Positions 9,881-20,301 of a stretch of 64,000 nt of DNA are shown here, one piece after another. The stretch comes from an uncultured SAR324 cluster bacterium (lineage in GTDB: Bacteria > SAR324 > NAC60-12). Position numbers and translations under genes: made by a program. Under the pieces are notes generated by a model that saw nothing but the letters and a program-made list of their open reading frames with translations, made no database searches and was not told the DNA's origin. How positions within the stretch are numbered: position 1 is the first letter of the stretch; each line of letters starts with the position of its first letter. The stretch covers positions 1-64,000 of the forward strand of contig CABXOR010000001.1 in the NCBI GenBank assembly GCA_902513935.1, read 5' to 3'.

Positions 9881-11206
9881 ATGAGTAGTATCAAAGATAT
9901 ACTTGTTCCTGACATAGGTGAATTCGATGCAGTAGAAGTTATTGAAGTTCTGGTTAAATCGGGAGACACCGTTTCTGCAGAAGAGGCTCTGCTCACAATG
10001 GAAAGTGATAAAGCATCAATGGATGTCCCTTCTCCGTTTAGCGGTACAGTAAAGACTGTAAAAATAAAAGCTGGAGACAAAGTTTCACAAAACGACCTGA
10101 TCCTTACTTTAGTGGTAAAAGAACTTGAAACTGCAGATACGGAAACTTCTGCTGAAACAGAAAATTCTGAAGCAACTTCACCGGTAAATAAGTATATTGT
10201 TCCCACAAAAGAATCTGAATCAACAAGCTCTGGAGCTGTTTCAAAAGAATCGGGACAGCGTCCACCACCAATAGTGATGTCGGTTAACCAGAAATTATTT
10301 TTGCGTGCACATGCCAGTCCATCGATTCGTAAATTTGCCCGTGAATTAGGTGTTGACCTGAGTCAGGTCCATGGTTCCGGCCGCAAAGAACGTATCACAA
10401 AAGAAGATGTCCAGGAATTTGTCAAGCAGGCTTTGGGAGGAACAGCTTCCGGAACTGCTGCTGAAGGATCAGGAATTCCAGCAATGCCTGAAATAGATTT
10501 CAGTAAATTTGGTCCTGTTGAAATTAAACCGCTTTCCAGAATACAGAAAAAAGCTGCTGAAAATTTGCATCGAGGATGGCTAAACTTACCAATCGTGACG
10601 CATCATGATGAGGCTGATATAACTGAACTCGAATATTTTCGAAAATCTCTCAAAGACGAAGCGGCAAAGCAGGGCGTGAAGGTAACTCCTCTTGTTTTTT
10701 TACTCAAAGCATGTGTTGTGGCAATTCGGAAGCATCCAAATTTCAACTCATCCTTGACTGCAGACAAGGAAAATTTGGTGTTAAAGAAATATCTTCACAT
10801 TGGAGTGGCAGTGGATACTCCGGACGGCCTGGTGGTTCCTGTGATAAAGGATGTGGAACAGAAAGGTTTGCTGGAACTGGCCAAAGAACTGGGTGAAGTT
10901 AGTGAAAAAGCTCGAGCAAAAAAACTAAAAACCAACGACATACAGGGTGGTTGTTTCAGCATATCCAGTTTAGGCGGAATTGGCGGAATAGCTTTTACAC
11001 CTTTGGTGAATGCTCCGGAAGTTGCAATTCTTGGTGTAACGCGTTCGCGTATGATGCCTGTCTGGAACGGTAAAGAATTTTTGCCGCGTCTGATGCTGCC
11101 AATGGATTTGACTTATGATCACCGTGTGATTGATGGAGCACAGGCGGCTCGATTTATGGTAGACTTGTGCGAAATTTTGTCAGATTTGCGGAGAATGTCG
11201 TTATGA
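9881..11206 (+). CDS. aceF: Dihydrolipoamide acetyltransferase (E2 of PDH)
   Basis: Core of the pyruvate dehydrogenase complex, moving the acetyl group from lipoamide to CoA. There is one lipoyl domain, residues 1-~80, with the lipoylated Lys44 in [13 protein letters not shown]. An acidic/Ser-Thr-rich linker follows, then the E1/E3-binding domain around residues 144-180 ([15 protein letters not shown]), then the catalytic domain with the active-site motif [11 protein letters not shown] near residue 413. Having a single lipoyl domain is at the short end for AceF; a second one is carried by E3 downstream. Its stop overlaps the lpd start (ATGA). Confidence 0.95.
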   Translation: MSSIKDILVPDIGEFDAVEVIEVLVKSGDTVSAEEALLTMESDKASMDVPSPFSGTVKTVKIKAGDKVSQNDLILTLVVKELETADTETSAETENSEATSPVNKYIVPTKESESTSSGAVSKESGQRPPPIVMSVNQKLFLRAHASPSIRKFARELGVDLSQVHGSGRKERITKEDVQEFVKQALGGTASGTAAEGSGIPAMPEIDFSKFGPVEIKPLSRIQKKAAENLHRGWLNLPIVTHHDEADITELEYFRKSLKDEAAKQGVKVTPLVFLLKACVVAIRKHPNFNSSLTADKENLVLKKYLHIGVAVDTPDGLVVPVIKDVEQKGLLELAKELGEVSEKARAKKLKTNDIQGGCFSISSLGGIGGIAFTPLVNAPEVAILGVTRSRMMPVWNGKEFLPRLMLPMDLTYDHRVIDGAQAARFMVDLCEILSDLRRMSL

Positions 11207-12981
11207 GTCTCATTGAAGTAAAGGTTCCGGATATTGGTGATTTTGAAGATGTTGAAATTATTGAAGTAATTTGCAATGTAGGCGATAAGGTTGCACTGGA
11301 GGATCCGCTGATTTCTGTGGAAAGCGACAAGGCAAGCATGGATGTTCCCTCACCGGTTGCGGGAATAATCCGTGAAATAAAAGTTAAAGCAGGAGATAAA
11401 GTTTCTGAGGGCAGCCAGATTTTGAAATTGGAGACAAAGGAATACGCAAAAGTTAAAACCCAAAAATCTGAAAAAATCCCGCCATCCCAAAATTCTAAAC
11501 CAGATTCTCAATCGAAGACATTCAAAACCGTAAAATCCTTTTCCGGAAAAGCAGATATGACATGCGATGTGCTCGTGCTAGGTTCCGGACCTGGAGGGTA
11601 CACCGCAGCTTTTCGTGCAGCGGATTTAGGTCAGGAAGTAATTTTGGTGGAGCGCTACAATTGTATTGGCGGTGTGTGTTTGAATGTTGGCTGTATTCCG
11701 TCAAAGACACTGTTACATGCAGCAAAAGTCATTGACGAAGCTGAATCGATGAGTGCACACGGAGTATCATTTGGAAAACCAAAAATTAATATTGACCAGT
11801 TGCGTGAGTGGAAAGACGGAATTGTAAATCAGTTAACCGGAGGTCTGAAGAGCATGGCTAAACAGCGCAAAGTGCAAATCATTACCGGCATGGGTGAGTT
11901 CATGGACCCTAACCATCTTTGTGTTACTGATGCTGATGCAAATAAAAATACAATTCATTTTGAAAATGCGATTATTGCAGCAGGTTCTCTGCCGGTGAAG
12001 CTCCCCTTTCTTCCGGAAGATTCACGTATTATAGATTCAACCGGTGCATTGGAGCTTACTAAAATTCCAGAGCATCTGCTGGTAATTGGAGGAGGTATTA
12101 TAGGTCTGGAAATGGCTACTGTTTATCATGCTCTAGGTTCAAAAATAACCATTGTTGAAATGCTTGATGGCTTGATGGTCGGCGCAGACAGGGATTTAGT
12201 TCGTCCTTTTCAAAAAAGAATATCCAAACAATATAAAAATATCTGGCTTGAAACACGGGTAACAAAGGTAGAAGCCCTCAAAAAAGGAATGAAAGTCTCT
12301 TTTGAAGGTAAAAATGCACCGGGTAAGCCTCAGATATTTGACAGCGTTCTCAGTTCAGTAGGACGTACCCCAAATGGATTCCGGATTGGTGCAGAAAAAG
12401 CAGGGATAGCAGTTGATGAGGTTGGATTTATTACGACTGATTCGCAAATGCGTACAAACGTTTCTCATATTTTTGCGATTGGTGATATTGTAGGCCAGCC
12501 GATGCTGGCACATAAAGCGACACACGAAGCAAATGTTGCTGCAGAAGTTATTTCAGGAATGAAAAGGCATTTTGATGCCCGGACGATTCCGTCTGTAGCA
12601 TATACTGATCCGGAAGTTGCCTGGGCAGGTATTACTGAAGAAGAAGCAAAAAAGCAGGGCGTTGCTTACGGCAAAGGAAATTTTCCTTGGGCTGCAAGCG
12701 GACGCAGTTTATCTTTGGGACGCAGTGAAGGCATGACTAAAGTCCTTTTTGAAGAAGACACAAACAGAGTCATTGGAGTAGGAATTGTCGGACCAAATGC
12801 TGGAGATTTGATTGCAGAAGGTGCTCTGGCGATTGAGATGGGATGTGATGCAGAGGATCTAAGTTCAACGATTCATCCGCATCCGACACTTTCGGAAACA
12901 GTAGCCTTTGCGGCAGAGGCTTTTGAAGGAACAATCACTGATCTCTACCTACCAAAAAAGAAAAAAAACAGCACATCATAG
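11203..12981 (+). CDS. lpdA: Dihydrolipoamide dehydrogenase with N-terminal lipoyl domain (E3)
   Basis: FAD enzyme that reoxidises dihydrolipoamide with NAD. I chose ATG 11203, which overlaps the aceF stop by 4 nt and begins at a proper lipoyl domain ([14 protein letters not shown], Lys43 in [12 protein letters not shown]). After a Lys/Ser-rich linker comes the FAD motif [13 protein letters not shown] near residue 126, the redox pair in [14 protein letters not shown] near residues 159-164, the NAD motif [15 protein letters not shown], and the C-terminal active-site HPHPTLSE near 557. At 592 residues it is longer than plain E3, because of the lipoyl domain that some proteobacterial PDH operons carry. 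Confidence 0.95.
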   Translation: MSLIEVKVPDIGDFEDVEIIEVICNVGDKVALEDPLISVESDKASMDVPSPVAGIIREIKVKAGDKVSEGSQILKLETKEYAKVKTQKSEKIPPSQNSKPDSQSKTFKTVKSFSGKADMTCDVLVLGSGPGGYTAAFRAADLGQEVILVERYNCIGGVCLNVGCIPSKTLLHAAKVIDEAESMSAHGVSFGKPKINIDQLREWKDGIVNQLTGGLKSMAKQRKVQIITGMGEFMDPNHLCVTDADANKNTIHFENAIIAAGSLPVKLPFLPEDSRIIDSTGALELTKIPEHLLVIGGGIIGLEMATVYHALGSKITIVEMLDGLMVGADRDLVRPFQKRISKQYKNIWLETRVTKVEALKKGMKVSFEGKNAPGKPQIFDSVLSSVGRTPNGFRIGAEKAGIAVDEVGFITTDSQMRTNVSHIFAIGDIVGQPMLAHKATHEANVAAEVISGMKRHFDARTIPSVAYTDPEVAWAGITEEEAKKQGVAYGKGNFPWAASGRSLSLGRSEGMTKVLFEEDTNRVIGVGIVGPNAGDLIAEGALAIEMGCDAEDLSSTIHPHPTLSETVAFAAEAFEGTITDLYLPKKKKNSTS

Positions 12982-13006
12982 AGCAAGGCAGCAAAATATT
13001 TGTGAT

Positions 13007-13040
13007 TTAAAAAAGAACTCGACAGTCAAGAGTTTTTTTC
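13007..13040 (+). terminator. Terminator of the aceE-aceF-lpd operon
   Basis: AACTC and GAGTT close a small loop, extended by an A run on the left and seven T on the right. It starts 26 nt after the lpd stop. Confidence 0.75.
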
Positions 13041-13117
13041 GTGTCATCCCGAACATGTGTGAGGTATCTTATACGATCTTGGCACTTTATTAGATCTCTC
13101 ACTTCGGCAGAGATAAC
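13041..13117. repeat. Imperfect inverted repeat, MITE-like
   Basis: The left arm TGTCATCCCGAAC...GTGAGGTATCT and the right arm AGATCTCTCACTTCGGCAGAGATAACA are imperfect reverse complements around an AT-rich loop. Interspersed elements beginning TGTCAT-CC-GA and ending in the complementary sequence are common in bacterial intergenic DNA. A single copy is seen here, so its mobility is inferred. Confidence 0.5.
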
Positions 13118-13462
13118 AAGGTATAATTAATAATATCAGTATATTACTAGAATTAATGTCTCACTGGAAAAATAACTGATTCAGGAAAAATATTTTTTTT
13201 TATAAAAACACTTGACAATGTATAGAAAATTGGCGAAGTTAGAATACCCTATTTATTAATAGCACAATTCTAGATCAAGCAGTTCCACTGTAGACAATAC
13301 CTTACCCACGTTGTTTTTATTAATCACTATAACCACTTTTTGTAATTGAAGTTGTTGCAAATACGTTGAAATTTATTATCCTTCCATTTAACTAAACACA
13401 TCAGAAAATGGTCTCTAAGATTAAGGGATCCTATCATTGATTAACCTCCGACTAAACCTCAC
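13118..13462. other. AT-rich region upstream of rho
   Basis: About 345 bases with no convincing gene. This should hold the rho promoter and leader. Many bacteria attenuate rho in its leader, but I see no clear hairpin here. Confidence 0.35.
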
Positions 13463-14788
13463 ATGCCTAAAAGCAGGCCTGAAAATGGCGACAACAATAA
13501 TTCAAAAAATAATTCAGATAATTCATCCACGCCAAATACACTCAATTTAATTGAGTTGAAGAAAAAAGATATCAATGCACTGATTAAGATTGCACGTGAA
13601 TATGATATCGAAAATGCAAACAGCATGAGAGGGCAGGAACTGCTCTTCGCGCTTTTGCAGGCCCAGACGAAACGCAAAGGGATAATTTACGGCGCAGGAG
13701 TTTTGGAAGCCCTTCCTGACGGGTTCGGATTCCTGAGAGCACCTGATTACAACTACCTCCCTGGACCAGACGATATTTATGTTTCACCTTCACAGATAAG
13801 GCGTTTTAATTTACGGACAGGCGATACAGTTGCAGGGCAAATCAGGCCACCAAAAGAGAGCGAACGTTATTACGCTCTGCTTAAGGTCGAAGAAATTAAT
13901 TTCCGTGACCCAAATAAGGCATTCGAAAAAATTCTTTTTGACAACCTCACTCCTCTCCATCCAAATGAACACCTCAATCTTGAACGAAAAGATAATGATT
14001 TGACCACAAGGGTCATTGACCTTGTTTCGCCAATTGGGAAAGGCCAGCGCGGAGTGATTGTTGCTCCGCCAAGAACCGGTAAAACAATGATTCTGCAGTC
14101 AATAGCAAACAGTATCACTGAAAATCATCCTGAAGTGGATTTGATTGTTTTGTTAATTGACGAACGACCTGAGGAAGTGACAGATATGCGTCGTTCCGTA
14201 AATGGAGAAGTAGTTGCCTCAACTTTTGATGAACCGGCAACGCGGCACGTACAGGTTTCTGAAATGGTTTTGGAAAAAGCAAAACGACTTGTTGAACATC
14301 AGCGTGACGTTGTAATTTTGCTGGACTCAATAACGAGGCTGGCACGGGCCTACAATACAGTCATTCCTCCAAGCGGAAAAATTCTTTCCGGAGGAGTTGA
14401 TTCCAACGCACTTTTTAAACCTAAAAGATTTTTTGGTGCAGCCAGAAACATTGAAGAAGGTGGATCATTGACCATTATTGCGACCGCACTGATTGATACT
14501 GGCAGCAGGATGGACGAAGTGATTTTTGAGGAATTCAAAGGTACAGGTAATATGGAACTTGTACTTGATCGGAAACCTGTTGAAAAACGGATCTTTCCTG
14601 CAATCGATCTCAGCAAATCCGGAACACGCAAAGAGGAACTGCTTGTTGAAAAAGCAGACCTTGATCGTATTTGGGTCTTACGTAAAGTTCTCTCTCAATT
14701 GAATGTAGTTGAGGCCCTGGAATTTCTCATTGATAAAATGGAAAAATTCAAAGAGAATGTGAATTTTCTCAATATGATGGATAAATAA
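13463..14788 (+). CDS. rho: Transcription termination factor Rho
   Basis: Hexameric RNA-dependent ATPase that ends transcription at C-rich untranslated RNA. The order is: an Asn/Ser-rich tail (residues 5-25), Rho N-terminal helices, a cold-shock-like RNA-binding domain with [20 protein letters not shown] near residues 84-105, then the ATPase with P-loop APPRTGKTM near residue 203, Walker [16 protein letters not shown], and Q/R-loop region [20 protein letters not shown]. The 441-residue length is slightly above the enterobacterial protein because of the Asn-rich tail. rpmE and prfA follow on the same strand. Confidence 0.96.
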   Translation: MPKSRPENGDNNNSKNNSDNSSTPNTLNLIELKKKDINALIKIAREYDIENANSMRGQELLFALLQAQTKRKGIIYGAGVLEALPDGFGFLRAPDYNYLPGPDDIYVSPSQIRRFNLRTGDTVAGQIRPPKESERYYALLKVEEINFRDPNKAFEKILFDNLTPLHPNEHLNLERKDNDLTTRVIDLVSPIGKGQRGVIVAPPRTGKTMILQSIANSITENHPEVDLIVLLIDERPEEVTDMRRSVNGEVVASTFDEPATRHVQVSEMVLEKAKRLVEHQRDVVILLDSITRLARAYNTVIPPSGKILSGGVDSNALFKPKRFFGAARNIEEGGSLTIIATALIDTGSRMDEVIFEEFKGTGNMELVLDRKPVEKRIFPAIDLSKSGTRKEELLVEKADLDRIWVLRKVLSQLNVVEALEFLIDKMEKFKENVNFLNMMDK

Positions 14789-14869
14789 AACTAAAATTAA
14801 ATTGCAGACAGCAAATACATTTTAACTTAAAGCTCAAACTTTAAAAAACTTAAATCGGAAAAACGAAAA

Positions 14870-15076
14870 ATGAAATTAAATATTCACCCGGAGTATAAAG
14901 AGACCTCGTTCCGCTGTGCCTGCGGAGCGACTTGGGAGACACAGTCTACAAAGGGCGGAGAAACAACAGTAGAAATTTGTTCAAACTGTCATCCGTTTTT
15001 TACTGGATCAGCACAAAATTTTGTTGATAGTGCAGGTCGAATTGAAAAGTTTAAACGTCGTTACAAACGGGCCTGA
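14870..15076 (+). CDS. rpmE: Ribosomal protein L31, zinc-binding type
   Basis: Large-subunit protein of 68 residues. Cys16 and Cys18 (CAC) with Cys37 and Cys40 (CSNC) form the zinc site of C+ L31 paralogs, which are used when zinc is sufficient and can serve as a zinc store. HPFFTG and the basic C-terminal end FKRRYKRA are typical. It lies between rho and prfA, a common bacterial order, with only 6 nt to prfA. Confidence 0.95.
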   Translation: MKLNIHPEYKETSFRCACGATWETQSTKGGETTVEICSNCHPFFTGSAQNFVDSAGRIEKFKRRYKRA

Positions 15077-15082
15077 CCCGAG

Positions 15083-16150
15083 ATGCTGGAAAAACTTGCG
15101 GAAATAAATGAACGCTTCGAAAGTCTGACGCACGAACTCGGTCAACCCGACGTGACTCAGGATCAGGAGCGTTACCGGAAGTTGAGTCAGGAACATTCAG
15201 GTCTGCAGGAAATTGTTGAGTGTTATCACCGATATCTTGAAATCCAGCAAGAACTCGATGATAACCGTGAATTAGCGGACGCGGATAATGAAGATCAGGA
15301 AATCCGCGAAATGGCCAGTCAGGAAATTTCGGAGCTCGACCGACAGTTGGAAGAGTTGGAAAAGGAGATCCAACTTTTACTTCTTCCAAAAGATCCAGAC
15401 GATTCCCGTAATATCATAATTGAAATTCGTGCAGGCACAGGTGGTGATGAAGCAGCTCTCTTTGCCCGGGACCTGTTTCAAATGTACGCACATTATGTTG
15501 AAGCACGTAAATGGAAATTGAAACTGCTCAACGAAAGCAAAAATGATCTTGGTGGTTTCAAGGAAATCACTTTTTCAATAGAGGGCAAAGATGTATTCAG
15601 CCGCTTGAAATTTGAGGGAGGTGTACATCGTGTACAACGGGTTCCCAAAACTGAAACGCAAGGACGTATCCACACTTCAGCTGCAACTGTAGCAGTGTTG
15701 CCTGAGGTAGATGATGTTGAGATTGAGATCAATCCTGGAGATTTACGGATTGATGTTTATCGGTCATCTGGGCCGGGTGGACAGAGCGTGAACACCACTG
15801 ATTCTGCAGTTCGGATTACCCATATTCCAACCGGATTGGTTGTCATTTGTCAAAATGAAAAATCCCAGTTAAAAAATAAAAACCAAGCCTTAAAGGTCCT
15901 GCGGGCAAGGCTCTATGAAAAGGAACTTGAAGCACAACAATCTGCAACCGCAGAACAACGCCGAGGCATGGTTGGAAGCGGTGACAGGAGCGAACGTATC
16001 AGGACCTATAATTTCCCCCAGGGTCGTCTTACTGATCATCGCATCAATCTCACTCTATACAAACTTGAAGAAATTTTGCTAGGCAAGTTGGAACAAGTGA
16101 TTGACCCCTTGATGTCTCACCATCAGGCAGAAATGCTCAAAGCATCTTGA
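15083..16150 (+). CDS. prfA: Peptide chain release factor 1
   Basis: Reads UAA and UAG stop codons and triggers peptide release. The tripeptide anticodon region reads VPKTETQGRIHTSA (P-x-T form, near residue 190), which identifies RF1 rather than RF2. The catalytic GGQ lies in SSGPGGQSVN near residue 232. The 355-residue length is normal. The start 6 nt after rpmE suggests co-translation. The usual neighbour hemK/prmC, the GGQ methyltransferase, is not downstream. Confidence 0.95.
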   Translation: MLEKLAEINERFESLTHELGQPDVTQDQERYRKLSQEHSGLQEIVECYHRYLEIQQELDDNRELADADNEDQEIREMASQEISELDRQLEELEKEIQLLLLPKDPDDSRNIIIEIRAGTGGDEAALFARDLFQMYAHYVEARKWKLKLLNESKNDLGGFKEITFSIEGKDVFSRLKFEGGVHRVQRVPKTETQGRIHTSAATVAVLPEVDDVEIEINPGDLRIDVYRSSGPGGQSVNTTDSAVRITHIPTGLVVICQNEKSQLKNKNQALKVLRARLYEKELEAQQSATAEQRRGMVGSGDRSERIRTYNFPQGRLTDHRINLTLYKLEEILLGKLEQVIDPLMSHHQAEMLKAS

Positions 16151-16250
16151 GTATTTAACAGTTTACAGTATAAAGTTAAGCGCTTCTTAATAAGCTTGAT
16201 TTGTTTGTAGATAAAACCCAAAACACATAACCAAAATCCAATTCACTATA

Positions 16251-18269
16251 ATGGCTTTTGAAACCTTGCTTAGTCCACTGAAAGTCGCCAGCATTACCCT
16301 GAAAAACAGAGTTATGATGGGGTCAATGCATACCGGACTTGAAGAACATCCTAATGGTTCATCTCGTCTGGCAGCTTTTTATGCAGAAAGGGCCAAGGGA
16401 GGAGTGGGACTTATTGTAACCGGGGGCTTTGCGCCAAATGCAGCAGGTCGTGTTTTTGAAGAAGGCGCAGAATTAGTTTCGGAAGATCAATTGGATTTTC
16501 ACGAACCGATTGTAGAGGCAGTTCATGAAAACGGTGGCAAAATAGTTTTGCAGATTTTGCATACAGGGCGTTACGGGCTCTTGGAAAATTGCGTTGCGCC
16601 TTCCCCAATAACTGCGCCAATCAACTTTTATCGTCCCAAAGAATTAACTCCGGATGATATTTTACAAACTATAGAAGATTTTGTGCGTTGTGCAAAACTA
16701 GCACAAAAAGCCGGTTATGACGGAGTGGAAATAATGGGTTCTGAAGGTTATCTGATCAACCAGTTCATTGCCAAATGTACAAATCAACGCAGCGACAATT
16801 GGGGGGGATCTTACGAAAACCGGATCAGGTTTCCACTCCGGATTGTGGAGCGGGTTCGGGAAGAATCCGGAGAAGAGTTCTTGATTATATTCCGCCTTTC
16901 GTGTCTTGATTTAGTTGAAGACGGAAGTATTTTTGACGAAGTTGTTGAACTTGGACAGCGTGTAGAAGAGGCAGGAGCGTCGTTGATCAATACCGGAATC
17001 GGCTGGCACGAAGCACGGATTCCGACAATTGCCATGATGGTGCCCCGTGCAGCATTTACCTGGCTAACAGGCAGGCTGCGTCCTCATTTTAATATTCCGA
17101 TCGTGACTTCCAACCGCATAAACGATCCGTATGTCGCAGAGAATCTTTTGCGAGACGGGCTGGCGGACATGGTCTCGATGGCACGTCCATTTTTGGCCGA
17201 TGAAAATTTTGTCAATAAAACTGCAGAGGGACGCCCGGAAGAAATCAACACCTGTATTGCCTGCAATCAGGCTTGTCTGGATCATATATTTAAAATGGAA
17301 ACAGCAACTTGTTTAGTTAATCCGCGTGCAGGACATGAAACTGAATTAAACTACGTAACTGCAAGTATTCCAAAATCTATTGCAGTGATTGGAGCAGGTC
17401 CAGCCGGAATGACGGCTGCCTACATTTCTGCCATGCGTGGACACCGAGTCACTTTGTTTGACCAACGACCTGAACTTGGCGGCCAAATCAATTTAGCAGT
17501 GAAAATTCCCGGGAAACAGGAATTTTTTGAAACACTCCGCTTCTATCGAGTAATGCTTGAAAAATATGGAGTGGAATTAAAGCTGAGGCAGACTGTTGAT
17601 GTCGAAACTCTTAATTCAGGAACATTTGATCTTGTTGTGTTGGCAACCGGGGTAAAGCCTCGAGAATTGGAACTGGATGGAATCGATCATCCTAAAGTTC
17701 TGAGTTATCTGGATGTTTTAGACAAAGAACGAGTAGTAGGACAAAAAGTTGCTGTAATCGGAGCAGGAGGAATCGGCATTGACGTAGCGCATTATCTAAC
17801 CGCGCAATCTCCTTTCTCGAGTGAAGTTCCGGAGTATTTTCAGGGCTACGGGATTCTTGATTCGGAAAAAGCTTTAGCTCTCCGGAAACCTAAAAAACGT
17901 GAAGTTACGGTTTTACAGCGTTCTGCAGACAAAATAGGTAAACGGCTTGGAAAAACTACAGGCTGGGCACATATCCAAACTTTAAAATCACACGGTGTAC
18001 AACTCCTTCCTGGTGCAACTTATCTTAAAATCGATGATTCCGGACTGCATGTGAAAGTTTCTTTGAAAAAAGGTGAAGAACCAAAAGATATTGTGTTTGA
18101 AGTGGACAATGTGATTGTTGCCGCAGGACAGGAGCCAAGACGTGAATTGGAAACTTCTTTACGCAAAGCTGGATTCGAGGTAAACGTAATCGGCGGAGCC
18201 AAAGCTGCGCTCGGACTTGACGCAAAAACTGCAATCAGCGATGGTGCAGAATTGGCGGCAAAACTCTGA
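16251..18269 (+). CDS. fadH: 2,4-dienoyl-CoA reductase-like NADH:flavin oxidoreductase
   Basis: Iron-sulfur flavoprotein of 672 residues, full length for the FadH/trimethylamine-dehydrogenase family. An OYE-type FMN barrel spans residues 1-~335 (LKNRVMMGSMHTGLEE; GYDGVEIMGSEGYLINQF), then the 4Fe-4S cysteines CIACNQACLDHIF...C near 337-356, an FAD motif VIGAGPAGMTAAY near 382, and a second nucleotide motif AVIGAGGIGIDVAHYL near 503. FadH reduces 2,4-dienoyl-CoA during beta-oxidation of unsaturated fatty acids; other substrates are possible in this family. It stands as a single gene. Confidence 0.85.
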   Translation: MAFETLLSPLKVASITLKNRVMMGSMHTGLEEHPNGSSRLAAFYAERAKGGVGLIVTGGFAPNAAGRVFEEGAELVSEDQLDFHEPIVEAVHENGGKIVLQILHTGRYGLLENCVAPSPITAPINFYRPKELTPDDILQTIEDFVRCAKLAQKAGYDGVEIMGSEGYLINQFIAKCTNQRSDNWGGSYENRIRFPLRIVERVREESGEEFLIIFRLSCLDLVEDGSIFDEVVELGQRVEEAGASLINTGIGWHEARIPTIAMMVPRAAFTWLTGRLRPHFNIPIVTSNRINDPYVAENLLRDGLADMVSMARPFLADENFVNKTAEGRPEEINTCIACNQACLDHIFKMETATCLVNPRAGHETELNYVTASIPKSIAVIGAGPAGMTAAYISAMRGHRVTLFDQRPELGGQINLAVKIPGKQEFFETLRFYRVMLEKYGVELKLRQTVDVETLNSGTFDLVVLATGVKPRELELDGIDHPKVLSYLDVLDKERVVGQKVAVIGAGGIGIDVAHYLTAQSPFSSEVPEYFQGYGILDSEKALALRKPKKREVTVLQRSADKIGKRLGKTTGWAHIQTLKSHGVQLLPGATYLKIDDSGLHVKVSLKKGEEPKDIVFEVDNVIVAAGQEPRRELETSLRKAGFEVNVIGGAKAALGLDAKTAISDGAELAAKL

Positions 18270-18450
18270 ATTACAGTAAAGTATTTATCTTTTAATTTAT
18301 TTATTGTTAATGATTAAAAAACAATCATTTCTAGGTTTATTTAATAGAAACAGTAACTACTCTAAAAAAATATTTATACTTTCTCATTTTCCGTAATTTT
18401 TTATAATACAAAATTCATTTAAAACGCATATATCAATTCTAATATAATAA

Positions 18451-18837
18451 TTAATCGACAAACGCAAAATTATTTTCTAAAAAAAAAGACTTCAATTTTT
18501 CCAATTGTATTGTTTTAACAAGAAAATAATCTGTGTTGAAAGTTGTAACTGTTAGTACTGCGCAACCACAATTTGAGCAAGCCGAAGTGATTCGAGACCA
18601 AATTCCTGTTTCTTCGACATTTAATTGTCCAACAAGTTTTATGCATGTCCATTTATCATCTCTTAAACTATCTTTTATTTTTAAAGTAGAGTCGCAGATT
18701 AAAGATGTCTCTTCGTCTGTAGAAGTAAAAGAAAAAAAACTATTCTTTTTATAAAGAGAATAAGGCAATTCATGTTTGGGCAATAACTTATGAATCGAAT
18801 ATTGATTTGGTAATATTTTTAATCTTAGTGTTTGCAT
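18451..18837 (-). CDS. ACT-domain (ACT_7/CASTOR-like) protein
   Basis: A 128-residue cytoplasmic protein. The pattern LKILPNQYSIHKL, then SFFSFTSTDEETSLIC, WTCIKLVGQL, GIWSRITSA and TFNTDYFLVK matches small double-ACT proteins of the COG3603/ACT_7 type, which bind amino acids. Nothing suggests an enzyme. It is the last gene of the minus-strand operon running down from 26186, 31 nt after the DapA-like gene, so it may sense the operon's amino-acid-like substrate or product. The family call rests on the motif pattern; the ligand is unknown. Confidence 0.6.
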   Translation of the reverse strand: MQTLRLKILPNQYSIHKLLPKHELPYSLYKKNSFFSFTSTDEETSLICDSTLKIKDSLRDDKWTCIKLVGQLNVEETGIWSRITSACSNCGCAVLTVTTFNTDYFLVKTIQLEKLKSFFLENNFAFVD

Positions 18838-18868
18838 TAAAAGTATATGAATTTTAAATCAAAATTTT

Positions 18869-19804
18869 TTATTGGTTCCAGTTTTGCCACCAATCCTTAA
18901 ATAATTTAAACTGTTTTTTTGCAAATATGGATTGACTTTCGCTTAGTTTGTCAGAGTTATTAAAATGGAAATCATATTCATCTTCCCCTTTTAGTTTTAA
19001 TAAATACTTGTAAAAAAGGACTAAGTCTGGTCCTTCGTCAAATGTTGATAAAACTTTAAGTGCATCGTTTAATTCTAAAGCAAGTTGTCTTGATTTTACA
19101 CTTCCATTTGCAGCTTCAATGCATAACTCGTAAAGTTTGAGGACAGCTTCTGGAATAACATTTCCAATGCCAGTTATAACTCCAATTGCTCCACAATTCA
19201 CAATTCCATGAAAAACCTGGGTATCGACTCCTACAACTAGTGCAAGTTCTTCTTGTGCCTCTGTAATATTTTCAGCAGCATAACTTAGTGCTACTGCTCC
19301 ACCAAATTCCTTGAAACCAACAAGCTGAGGATATTTCTCACGGAGATTAAAAAAGAGATCTGCCTTCGTCTCAAAACCATAGTATGGACTATTGTAGATG
19401 ACGGATGGAAGTCCTTTACCAGCTTCTAAAATAGACTCAAAATGTTTTTTTTGTGCGGATGGGGAACTCCCGCGAGATAGTACTCTAGGTATAATCATTA
19501 AACCTATAGCTCCATTTTCCAAAGCGTGTTTAGAATGAAGTGAAGCTTTTAATGTGTTTTGAGCTCCAGTTCCTACAATCACAGGAATACCAGCATTAAT
19601 CAAAGAAGAAACCCCTTCCTGCCTTTGTTCATCTGTTAAAAGCGGCCAATCACCCATCGAGCCACAATAGACAACGGATTGCATGCCAGCTTTTATCAAT
19701 TGTTTTGCTTTTCTTACAAGTGCTTCAAAATCAGGTTCACCTATAGAATTACATGGTGTCATTATGGCTGGTATACAGCCTTTAAAAACATGTTCATTTT
19801 CCAT
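18869..19804 (-). CDS. Dihydrodipicolinate synthase family lyase/aldolase
   Basis: TIM-barrel class I aldolase of 311 residues. The Schiff-base Lys sits in LVGFKEFGGA, and the conserved Tyr is in SVIYNSPYYGF; the entry motif GCIPAIMTPCN and the GSMGDWPLLTDEQ strand are family hallmarks. Members include DapA, N-acetylneuraminate lyase, KDG aldolase and pyrroline-4-hydroxy-2-carboxylate deaminase. The proline-racemase-type gene in the same operon makes the last, from the hydroxyproline pathway, worth testing. There is no lysine-synthesis context, so DapA itself is unlikely. Confidence 0.8.
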   Translation of the reverse strand: MENEHVFKGCIPAIMTPCNSIGEPDFEALVRKAKQLIKAGMQSVVYCGSMGDWPLLTDEQRQEGVSSLINAGIPVIVGTGAQNTLKASLHSKHALENGAIGLMIIPRVLSRGSSPSAQKKHFESILEAGKGLPSVIYNSPYYGFETKADLFFNLREKYPQLVGFKEFGGAVALSYAAENITEAQEELALVVGVDTQVFHGIVNCGAIGVITGIGNVIPEAVLKLYELCIEAANGSVKSRQLALELNDALKVLSTFDEGPDLVLFYKYLLKLKGEDEYDFHFNNSDKLSESQSIFAKKQFKLFKDWWQNWNQ

Positions 19805-19829
19805 ATTTAAACTCCATTACATTTAAATC

Positions 19830-20297
19830 TTAATTATTATTTTTTATTAAAACTAAATATATTCCAAAAATTATAAATAATGTGCCTAGAATTTTTTGAT
19901 AGTTATAAGATTCTCGAAAAATATAAAAGGAAAAAATCATTGTTATCAAGATAGTTCCACCTAATATGACAGGAATTGCTGTATTAGCAGTTAATGGTCC
20001 ATTTGGATTGGATGCATTAAATAAATAAAAGTATCCTATTTCAGCAAATCCGATTGAAATTCCAGCAAAGATAGCATATAGATATGTCTTTGAAGTTAGA
20101 ACAAAAATTCTTTCACCTTTTGAAAATAAATAAACAGAAAAGATAGAAGTAACTATTAAGGCAAATATTTGTAGGCATAATGTAGCAGCAATACTATTAG
20201 TATTATTAATATTTTGAGAGCTAGCTAACTTAATAAATAAATTGTAACCTGCATATGACAGAGTGACAATAACGAGCAAAAGCAAATTGTTGATCAT
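19830..20297 (-). CDS. Single EamA-domain membrane transporter
   Basis: A 155-residue, highly hydrophobic protein with about five membrane segments. NTAIPVILGGTILITMIF followed by a helix, YQKILGTLFIIFGIYLV, is the usual end of an EamA (drug/metabolite transporter) repeat. Most DMT transporters have two such repeats; this is a half-size form and would act as a dimer. It lies 25 nt upstream of the DapA-like gene and 4 nt downstream of the SDR. The cargo is unknown. Confidence 0.65.
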   Translation of the reverse strand: MINNLLLLVIVTLSYAGYNLFIKLASSQNINNTNSIAATLCLQIFALIVTSIFSVYLFSKGERIFVLTSKTYLYAIFAGISIGFAEIGYFYLFNASNPNGPLTANTAIPVILGGTILITMIFSFYIFRESYNYQKILGTLFIIFGIYLVLIKNNN

Positions 20298-20301
20298 GTA
20301 A

